DNA of 10,202 nucleotides from contig CAZMTB010000044.1 in the NCBI GenBank assembly GCA_964569095.1, forward strand, positions 1 to 10,202, read 5' to 3'. Source of the stretch: JALWSI01 sp964569095 [NCBI: uncultured Aquificales bacterium] (GTDB taxonomy: Bacteria; Thermosulfidibacterota; Thermosulfidibacteria; Thermosulfidibacterales). The notes beneath the pieces are model-generated. The model was not told the DNA's origin and did no database searches. It saw only the letters and a list, made by a program, of their open reading frames with translations. Shown one piece after another: positions 5,066-10,202 of the stretch. Position numbers and translations under genes: made by a program. Positions within the stretch are counted from its first letter, which is position 1. The number at the start of each line of letters is the position of its first letter.

Positions 5066-7778
5066 CTGCCTCTATCCTCCTCATCTCTCTCAACGCCGCC
5101 TCACCCCACCTGTCGTTCTGATGATTCTTTGCTATGCGACCCAGTATTGCAAGGGCGTCCTTCCTCGTATGAGGATTCTTCCCCAGCAGCACCGCGGCCC
5201 TGTAACGGGCGGTTATGCCCCAAGGGAAGACCTGGGGCAGGCCGTATCCTACTTGGAGGTAGTGCACCAGAGCCGCTCTCGGTTTTCCTTCCTTCTCCAG
5301 CAGGTCTGCCAGCCAGAAGGCTGCCTCTACCTTGGTTCTCTTCTTCCCTTTTGAGATAGCCCTTTTCAGAAGCCTTTCCGCCTCGGTGTCGAAGTTGGCC
5401 TTCTCAAGCTCCAGCCCTATCCGTATGAGTTTAGAGGCCGTTGGGGTTGTGGGACAGCTGTGGTTCACCCATTGCCGGTAGGTGTTGATTGCCGCCTTCT
5501 GTTCCCCCGTGTCTTCGTAGGCCTCTCCCAGCAGCAACATGCCTTGGCACCTGGATTCTCGGGACCACTTGGTCCCCCGCACTCCCCCTCTCAACACGTA
5601 GACGGCCCTTTGGGGCCTTCCTAGCTCAATGAGCACCCTGGCTTCCAGCAGGTCTCTGCTCTCCTCCTCGTCTCCTTTAGGCCACTGGTTAACCACCCTC
5701 AGGGCCTCCTTAAAACGGAGGTTCTTGGTGAGCATCTTAACCAACTCTTCCCTCATGGAGGGTTCGAAGCCGCTTCCCTTCAGCCGGCGTAAGGCGAGCT
5801 TCAGGGTTTTTATTGCCGCCCCCCTCTTTCCCTCTCTCTCTTGCCGGCGGGCGGTGTAGAGGGCCTTTTCACCTTTGAACCAGTTGGACGGGTCCTTGGT
5901 GAGCGGAGGATATGCCTTCATTACCACGGGTAGTTGAGCCTCGGATATGAGGTTTCCTAGGCTTTCGAGGAGCAGGACTCCGCAGAGGCTGCCACTTTCG
6001 GCCTCCTTTAAGGCCTCTTCCAGCCTTCCCAGGGAGGCCTCGTTGAGAAGCCTCTGATACCTCGCCCACTCTTTCAAGGCTCCCTTGCACGCCTTTTCGC
6101 CTTTTCTGGCCAACTCAAGGGCTCTTCGTCCCTTTGTCCATAACCCTTGAAGCAGGTATGCCCTGCACCTGTCTCTCTCTCTCTTCAGCAGTTTTCTTGC
6201 ATCTTTGGTCCTTTCCGCTCTCTGAAACAGTTCCGCCGAGAGAAAGGGTGCCTTGGTGACCTCTCCCGTCTCCTCCAGCACCTTGAGGGCTTCAAAAGGG
6301 TTGCCCTGGCTCACCAAGAGCCTGGCCAGAAGCTCACCTGCTCCCCTCACCTCCGCTGCCACTAAGCTCTTCAGCAAAGCCTCGGCGGTCCCCAGGTCTC
6401 CAGAGAAGACATGGGCCTTTGCCGCCAGCAGCATGACTTCGGGCGGGAAGTCACGGGGGTGTTCTTGGAGGTAGGCGCTGAGGAGGTCCAGCAGGTCCTG
6501 GTATCTCCCCTCTTCGAACAGCAGCTCTGCCAGCTCCTGGAATGCCTCAGCCCTGGTCTCCAAGTTGCCGTTCTGGATGAGAAAGACGAGGGTCTCCTCC
6601 CTCTCCCCGTTGTTACCTCTCGCCTTCTCCAAAAGTTCTGCTGCCTTGGAAGAGAATCTGGTGGTTAATACCCTTTTCAGCTCTTCTCTCGCCTGCTGGG
6701 GCATGTCTATTCTGACGAGCAACCTTGCCAAGAGGAGGGGGGAGGCAGACGGACCCTTTTGGGGGACCATGGAGTTCAAGAGGGGAGGCTGGCTACCGGA
6801 GGTGGTGGACTGGTCTCTTTGGAGGGTGGAGACCGCGGCGTAGATCCTTCCATCTTTCTCCAGTAATCTCGCCAATAGTAAGGCCACCGACAGTCTCGCT
6901 CGCCTTGGAAGGGTACCCTGAAGGGCCTGCCCAAGTAGCCGTTCTGATCTCCACCTGTCGCCCTTCACTAATGCTTCCACCCCTTCTCCCAGTAGGACCG
7001 AGGGAGAGGTGGGGCGAGAGATTATTGACCTTACCGCTTCCAGGGCGGAGGTGGAGTTGCCGTTTTTGAATAGGGCCACCGCCTTTGCAGAGGAGAACCG
7101 CTCCTTTTCAAAGGGGGTGTCGGCGCTCTCCTCAAGCTGGTGAAAGAGCTTAGCGGCCTTTCCCCAGCCTCCCATGGCAGAGAGCAAGGCCCCCTTCTCC
7201 CACAGGAGCCGTTTGAGGGTAGAGTTGTCTGTGGGCTTCCCGATGCCCTTTAAGATGCCGAGGGCCCTTTTGCTCTTTCCCTGTGCGGCCAAGGCCTCTG
7301 CCCTCAGGATGCGGGCACCTGGCGAATTTCTACCCTTGAGAATCTTCAGAATCTCCGAAGATGGAATCTTGCCTAAAGGAGGAGGGGCCGCCTCCAGCCC
7401 CTGGGGAAGGAGGGGAGAGTCTGAATACCCGTGGTAGAGTTCCACGGCCTTCCTCCATGCTCCCGGTCTCTTGAGGGTGGAGCGGCATTTTAGCTGTAGG
7501 AATAGCAACCTGTCTCCATTCCTCACCTGGGAGGGTTCCAGTCCTTCTATTAGCCTGCAACCTTCGGGTAGCTCTCCCTTGGCCATCAGGATTCTCGCCC
7601 TCAGCAGGGTTCTTTTGGGAGAGGGAGGGAGAGAACCAACCAATCTCTCGGCGGTGGAGTAGCAATCGGCTTCCATCAGTCCCAGAAGGGTCTTCTGGTT
7701 CACGTCGGTGCACCAACCCCCGGTGGTCACCAGGAGCGCCGCGAACACCATAATCCAATGTACAGCTTGCCTTTTCAT
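5040..7778 (-). CDS. Large exported tetratricopeptide-repeat protein (912 residues)
   Basis: The protein opens with a basic N-terminus and a hydrophobic stretch (about 8-20) ending near GGWC (20-23), a Sec signal peptide. The residues before Cys23 do not form a proper lipobox, so lipidation is doubtful. The rest is almost entirely helix-turn-helix TPR-like repeats with recurrent A-x-x-L-L, E-x-G-x and A-L-x-x-Y/A-L-x-x-L patterns. Clear units occur in the C-terminal quarter, for example G-E-A-Y-E-D-T-G-E-Q-K-A-A-I-x-T-Y, L-E-K-A-N-F-D-T-E-A-E-R-L-L and A-D-L-L-E-K-E-G-K-P-R-A-A-L. No enzymatic domain is evident. It should act as a periplasmic protein-binding scaffold. As first gene of the operon with bamD, a role in outer-membrane assembly is tempting but unproven. 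The ATG at 7778 lacks a good Shine-Dalgarno sequence. I cannot name an orthologue. Confidence 0.85.
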   Translation of the reverse strand: MKRQAVHWIMVFAALLVTTGGWCTDVNQKTLLGLMEADCYSTAERLVGSLPPSPKRTLLRARILMAKGELPEGCRLIEGLEPSQVRNGDRLLFLQLKCRSTLKRPGAWRKAVELYHGYSDSPLLPQGLEAAPPPLGKIPSSEILKILKGRNSPGARILRAEALAAQGKSKRALGILKGIGKPTDNSTLKRLLWEKGALLSAMGGWGKAAKLFHQLEESADTPFEKERFSSAKAVALFKNGNSTSALEAVRSIISRPTSPSVLLGEGVEALVKGDRWRSERLLGQALQGTLPRRARLSVALLLARLLEKDGRIYAAVSTLQRDQSTTSGSQPPLLNSMVPQKGPSASPLLLARLLVRIDMPQQAREELKRVLTTRFSSKAAELLEKARGNNGEREETLVFLIQNGNLETRAEAFQELAELLFEEGRYQDLLDLLSAYLQEHPRDFPPEVMLLAAKAHVFSGDLGTAEALLKSLVAAEVRGAGELLARLLVSQGNPFEALKVLEETGEVTKAPFLSAELFQRAERTKDARKLLKRERDRCRAYLLQGLWTKGRRALELARKGEKACKGALKEWARYQRLLNEASLGRLEEALKEAESGSLCGVLLLESLGNLISEAQLPVVMKAYPPLTKDPSNWFKGEKALYTARRQEREGKRGAAIKTLKLALRRLKGSGFEPSMREELVKMLTKNLRFKEALRVVNQWPKGDEEESRDLLEARVLIELGRPQRAVYVLRGGVRGTKWSRESRCQGMLLLGEAYEDTGEQKAAINTYRQWVNHSCPTTPTASKLIRIGLELEKANFDTEAERLLKRAISKGKKRTKVEAAFWLADLLEKEGKPRAALVHYLQVGYGLPQVFPWGITARYRAAVLLGKNPHTRKDALAILGRIAKNHQNDRWGEAALREMRRIEADENTRSTP

Positions 7779-7794
7779 TACAACTCTTTATATG
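7767..7794 (+). promoter_or_regulatory. Possible promoter for the rdgB operon, overlapping the divergent promoter
   Basis: On the plus strand TTGCCT (7767-7772) and TATATG (7789-7794) are 16 bases apart, giving a start near 7801 and a leader of about 40 bases before rdgB. Its -10 hexamer overlaps the -10 hexamer of the leftward promoter, so the two could not be occupied at once. The match is weaker than the leftward one. Confidence 0.35.
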
Positions 7795-7815
7795 AGAGGA
7801 AGCCCGTTGGGGCAA
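7787..7815 (-). promoter_or_regulatory. Sigma70-type promoter for the leftward TPR-bamD operon
   Basis: On the minus strand TTGCCC (7815-7810) and TATAAA (7792-7787) are 17 bases apart, the ideal spacing. Transcription would start at about 7779-7781, almost on the ATG at 7778, which implies a leaderless or nearly leaderless message and fits the lack of a ribosome site there. This is a consensus match only. Confidence 0.5.
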
Positions 7816-7830
7816 CTCCGGCTTGTTCAG

Positions 7831-7838
7831 AGGAGAGG
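7831..7838 (+). promoter_or_regulatory. Ribosome binding site fixing the rdgB start
   Basis: AGGAGAGG lies just before the ATG at 7841, with GGAG ending 5 bases upstream of it. It rules in favour of this ATG over a TTG at 7823, which lies before the site. Confidence 0.75.
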
Positions 7839-7840
7839 AT

Positions 7841-8446
7841 ATGAGGCTTTTGGTGGCTACGAGAAACAGGCACAAGGTTGAAGAGATGAAGGGCATTCTG
7901 GATGTTCCCGGTCTCGAGTTGGTCTCGCTGTTGGAGGTGGAAAACCCCCCGATGATCGAGGAGAACGGCAGCACCTTCCAGGAGAACGCCCTCATCAAAG
8001 CGAGGGCCGTTGCAGAGAGGTTCTCTTCTTGGGCCATGGCGGATGACTCTGGAATAGAGGTTGACGCGTTGAACGGAGAACCAGGGGTTCGTTCTGCCAG
8101 GTTTGGAGGGGAGGGTCTTTCTGATGCCCACCGTAACGCATTACTGCTGGATAGGTTGAGAGGGGTGCCTCTTGAGAGGCGTACGGCGAGGTTCCGGTGC
8201 GTAATTGCAGTGGTCTCTCCGGAAGGAGATGAGTTCCTCGCCGAGGGGAAGTGCGAAGGGAGAATAGCCTTTGAACCAAGGGGAGATCACGGATTCGGGT
8301 ACGATCCCGTCTTTCTGCTGGAGAATGGTCGTACCATGGCGGAACTGGCACCGGAGGAGAAGAACAGGATAAGCCACAGGTACCGGGCGCTGCAGGCCAT
8401 TCGCCCGCTTTTCCTGAAGCTGGTGGAGAGTGGAGGGAGAGTGTGA
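7841..8446 (+). CDS. rdgB: XTP/dITP diphosphatase (non-canonical purine NTP pyrophosphatase, RdgB/HAM1 family)
   Basis: RdgB removes deaminated purine nucleotides (dITP, XTP, ITP) by releasing pyrophosphate, protecting DNA and RNA from misincorporation; it acts as a cytosolic homodimer with Mg2+. The 201 residues match the usual length. Motifs seen are LVATRNRHK (4-12, the T/S-x-N-x-x-K substrate loop), ENGSTFQENALIKA (41-54), MADDSGIEVDALNGEPG (66-82) with catalytic-type Asp68/Asp69, GFGYDPVF (151-158) and RISHRYRAL (176-184) with the nucleobase-contacting S-H-R. All key residues are present. The TGA overlaps the GTG of the next gene as GTGA, and pgsA follows, so a small operon is likely. 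In other genomes rdgB often sits near rph or metallophosphatase genes; neither is visible here. Confidence 0.95.
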   Translation: MRLLVATRNRHKVEEMKGILDVPGLELVSLLEVENPPMIEENGSTFQENALIKARAVAERFSSWAMADDSGIEVDALNGEPGVRSARFGGEGLSDAHRNALLLDRLRGVPLERRTARFRCVIAVVSPEGDEFLAEGKCEGRIAFEPRGDHGFGYDPVFLLENGRTMAELAPEEKNRISHRYRALQAIRPLFLKLVESGGRV

Positions 8447-8832
8447 GGCCAAGGGCGCTATTCTGGGTTCTTCCCCTTCTACTGGTTGCTACCCAGGGGA
8501 TATGCTCCAAAATAGACCTGGGGGAGCACGTGACAGTGGGTGAAGCGGAGGTGGTGGACACCGATTACAACGGAGCCTTCCAGGCGGCCCTTCAAAGGGC
8601 GTTGATTCAGGCTGTGAAGGACGAGTCTTTCAAGATTCTCCCGTCGGTCCTGATTCTAAAGTACAGGCCTATAATCAGGGACGAGATATGGAGCAATCCT
8701 GCCCCGTACGTGCTTAAGTACAGGGTTCTCTTCATGGGCATGGAGGGAGAGAGGTACAAAGTGAAGATAGATGCCTTTGTGGAGAGGGACTTTCTGAAGA
8801 GGCGCCTGTGGGGACTGGTGTCGGCCCGATGA
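8443..8832 (+). CDS. Small exported protein of unknown function, weakly FlgT-N-like
   Basis: The protein has 129 residues and a clear Sec signal peptide: MRPRAL, then hydrophobic WVLPLLLVATQG and a probable cut near Cys21/Ser22. The mature part has V-G-E-A-E-V-V-D-T (32-40), an alanine-rich helix AFQAALQRALIQAVKD (45-60), and alternating beta strands such as YVLKYRVLFMG (89-99) and YKVKIDAFVERD (105-116). This beta-helix-beta plan resembles the small domain at the N-terminus of FlgT and related lipoprotein-type proteins, in which a signal peptide is followed by A-rich helix 'AR..A...A'. That resemblance is by pattern only. The GTG start at 8443 overlaps the rdgB stop and its own TGA overlaps the pgsA ATG, so translation is coupled on both sides. 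It is probably periplasmic; its function is unknown. Confidence 0.75.
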   Translation: MRPRALFWVLPLLLVATQGICSKIDLGEHVTVGEAEVVDTDYNGAFQAALQRALIQAVKDESFKILPSVLILKYRPIIRDEIWSNPAPYVLKYRVLFMGMEGERYKVKIDAFVERDFLKRRLWGLVSAR

Positions 8833-9365
8833 TCCTTACGGTTCCCAATCTCCTTTCGCTTCTCAGGTTGCTGATTGTTCCTTTGTTTATCTCCCTTCTC
8901 ATCTACCAGGACAACGGATTGGCCCTCTTGGTCTTTCTTGGGGCATCTCTCACCGACGCTGCAGACGGGTACATTGCCCGCAGGTGGCACCAACGCAGCT
9001 ATCTGGGCTCTATACTGGATCCCTTGGCCGACAAGGCCATTCTGGACGGTGCCTTTGTGACCCTCTCTTTGAAGGGGATGATACCCCCGTGGCTTTCCGT
9101 GGTTGTGGTGAGCAGGGACGTGATCATCGTGGGAGGCGTGGTGCTGAAGGCGGTCTTCTTCGACGGAAGGCCGGAGATACGCCCCTCTTCTCTGGGTAAG
9201 CTTACCACTTTTCTCCAGTTTGCCACGGTGCTCACGGTGATGATGTCAGGGTGGTTGGACCTTGAGCTCTCGGGAATGCTCCTTGGTCTCTACGGGGTAA
9301 CCTTTGTCCTCACCACCCTGTCGGGGGTCCACTACATCTATCAGGGGATAACACAGATGGATTAG
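8829..9365 (+). CDS. pgsA: CDP-diacylglycerol--glycerol-3-phosphate 3-phosphatidyltransferase
   Basis: PgsA joins CDP-diacylglycerol and glycerol-3-phosphate to phosphatidylglycerol phosphate, the committed step to phosphatidylglycerol and cardiolipin, in the inner membrane. The 178 residues carry the complete CDP-alcohol phosphotransferase motif D-x2-D-G-x2-A-R-x8-G-x3-D-x3-D, with Asp43, Asp46, Gly47, Ala50, Arg51, Gly60, Asp64 and Asp68. The early VPNLLSLLRLLIVP (5-18) and K-L-T-T-F-L-Q (124-130) segments are PgsA-like and separate it from CDP-alcohol transferases acting on serine. Hydrophobic segments lie at about 8-25, 29-41, 87-108, 126-140 and 150-170. The ATG at 8829 overlaps the previous TGA as ATGA; an in-frame upstream start near 8808 is less likely. 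Another CDP-alcohol phosphotransferase is the only real alternative. Confidence 0.92.
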   Translation: MILTVPNLLSLLRLLIVPLFISLLIYQDNGLALLVFLGASLTDAADGYIARRWHQRSYLGSILDPLADKAILDGAFVTLSLKGMIPPWLSVVVVSRDVIIVGGVVLKAVFFDGRPEIRPSSLGKLTTFLQFATVLTVMMSGWLDLELSGMLLGLYGVTFVLTTLSGVHYIYQGITQMD

Positions 9366-9373
9366 GTTTTTCC

Positions 9374-9402
9374 TTGTGTGGTCCATTTGTGGGGAGTATA
9401 TT
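9374..9402 (+). promoter_or_regulatory. Sigma70-type promoter of the pseudopilin gene
   Basis: TTGTGT (9374-9379) and TATATT (9397-9402) are separated by exactly 17 bases. They lie in the 79-base gap after pgsA and predict a start near 9409 with a leader of about 35 bases containing the GGAGG ribosome site (9435-9439). No sigma54 site and no clear terminator hairpin were seen in this gap. Confidence 0.5.
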
Positions 9403-9444
9403 GGTCGGATAGTGGAAGGTATTTCTGCGAGAAGGGAGGTTGTC

Positions 9445-10202
9445 ATGAGGAGCAAGAGGGGTTTTACCTTGATTGAGCTGATAGTGGTCATCGCAATAAT
9501 GGGGATAATTGCCGGGGGCATGGTGGCCCTCACCTTTCCCCTGCTGAAGATGCAGAAGAAGACCGCTACGGAGAAGGAGTTGAGCGAGATAGCTGACGGT
9601 CTCAAGCTTTACTATAAGGATCACGGCTGTTTTCCCAATGCAACCTCCTGGGCGAGTGAGCTGGAGCCCTACGTCGGGAAGTCGAAGGTCGAGATCTCGA
9701 AAGACGGGTGGAGACAACCCTATCACTACTTTGGATTCACTCCCTTCGGGAGGGCGGACAATAGGGTTCAGGAGGTCAACGTTGTCAGTTACGGAGCCAA
9801 CAAGAAGAGAGAGGGCAACTACAAAAGGAGGTTTCCAGGCAAAAAGAAGAAGGGTTCAGACGACATCGTGGTGAGCGTAAGCTACGCGGTGTGCACTCCC
9901 TACATGGTGGAGAAGACCAAAGGGATTCTGGAAGAGGCGGCGATGGAACTCTATTCGAATTGCGAGGATGAATGTAACTCTACTACCAGGTGCGAGAAGA
10001 AAAAAGGGGGAGGGAAAAACGATTGCCAGAAATGTATGGAGAGGGAAATCGGAAATATCCAAACCCGCAGGGATGCTTGGGATAGAAATCTTGAGGTGGG
10101 CGGATGCGCCCTGAGCTCCTCCGATACCTGCTCCTGCATCGTCTATAGCACTGGGGCCGATCCTCGAAATTCGGCGTCTTCGGACGACATCAGAAAGACC
10201 AT
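9445..10202 (+). CDS. GspG-like pseudopilin with cysteine-rich, apparently duplicated head domain (3' end cut)
   Basis: The 252 visible residues, with no stop before the window edge, begin with a short basic leader MRSKRG and FTLIELIVVIAIMGIIAGG (7-25). This is a type IV prepilin signal cut by PilD/GspO after Gly6, with the conserved Glu at mature position 5 (Glu11). A GspG-like core follows: amphipathic helix ending G-L-K-L-Y-Y (52-57), CFP (62-64), DGWRQPYHYFG (87-97), then VVSYGAN (113-119) and SDDIVVSV (138-145), matching the GspG calcium-loop region. Normal major pseudopilins stop about here. This one continues over 100 residues with nine Cys (150, 173, 177, 183, 194, 197, 221, 229, 231) and a second set of the same landmarks, YSTGADP (234-240) and SSDDI (245-249). 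A GGAGG site 5 bases upstream supports the ATG. Product location is the inner membrane or a pilus/pseudopilus. Confidence 0.88.
   Translation, partial: MRSKRGFTLIELIVVIAIMGIIAGGMVALTFPLLKMQKKTATEKELSEIADGLKLYYKDHGCFPNATSWASELEPYVGKSKVEISKDGWRQPYHYFGFTPFGRADNRVQEVNVVSYGANKKREGNYKRRFPGKKKKGSDDIVVSVSYAVCTPYMVEKTKGILEEAAMELYSNCEDECNSTTRCEKKKGGGKNDCQKCMEREIGNIQTRRDAWDRNLEVGGCALSSSDTCSCIVYSTGADPRNSASSDDIRKT

Noticed and set aside
5040-7778. Lipoprotein status for the TPR protein through Cys23
   Set aside because: The residues before the cysteine (G-G-W) do not fit the lipobox, which needs Leu-like at -3 and small residues at -2 and -1.
7330-8037. A 235-residue minus-strand frame across the divergent promoter region
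   Set aside because: It crosses the start of the TPR gene in another frame and runs antisense to rdgB; no motif or start signal supports it.
9366-9444. A terminator after pgsA or a sigma54 promoter for the pseudopilin
   Set aside because: No stable GC hairpin followed by a T-run and no GG-N10-GC pair with the sigma54 consensus was found; only a sigma70-like element is supported.

Overview
The window appears to come from a diderm (Gram-negative type) bacterium. It encodes a BamD-type outer-membrane assembly lipoprotein, several Sec signal peptides, a GspC/PilP-like protein and a pseudopilin. Arginine codons lean to AGG/AGA (13 of 15 in the pseudopilin), proteins are rich in Lys, Glu and Arg, and a tandem DUF507 pair is present. 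Together these suggest a thermophilic or Desulfobacterota/Thermodesulfobacteria/Aquificota-like lineage. That assignment is an inference from gene content; no rRNA or other decisive marker is present.

The layout is two divergent blocks split by a 62-base gap (7779-7840). The left block reads leftwards on the minus strand from 7778 to the window edge. Its ten genes overlap or lie at most 25 bases apart, apparently one long operon: a 912-residue exported TPR protein, two tandem DUF507 proteins, bamD, a cvpA-family membrane protein, a MEMO/AmmB-family protein (amrB), a YjbQ-family protein, a TIM-barrel amidohydrolase, a GspC/PilP-like periplasmic protein, and a family 2 glycosyltransferase cut by the window edge.

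The right block reads rightwards: rdgB (XTP/dITP diphosphatase), a small exported protein with weak FlgT-N-like character, and pgsA (phosphatidylglycerophosphate synthase), linked by GTGA and ATGA stop/start overlaps. After 79 bases with a good sigma70-type promoter comes a GspG-like pseudopilin that runs off the right edge. It looks unusual: after a normal GspG-like core, a cysteine-rich second half repeats the helix, Trp and S-x-G-x-(D/N)...DDI landmarks of the first, as if the globular head were duplicated.

Functionally the window mixes envelope building (BamD, PgsA, CvpA, TPR scaffold, pseudopilin, GspC-like, glycosyltransferase) with housekeeping and metabolite-repair-like enzymes (RdgB, YjbQ, MEMO, amidohydrolase). 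No tRNA, rRNA, CRISPR array, insertion sequence or phage gene was seen, and no stretch above 300 bases lacks a gene. The least explained items are the duplicated-head pseudopilin, the perfect hairpin at the start of the GspC-like gene, which has no in-frame ATG, and the DUF507 pair and MEMO-YjbQ-amidohydrolase trio inside the BamD operon.
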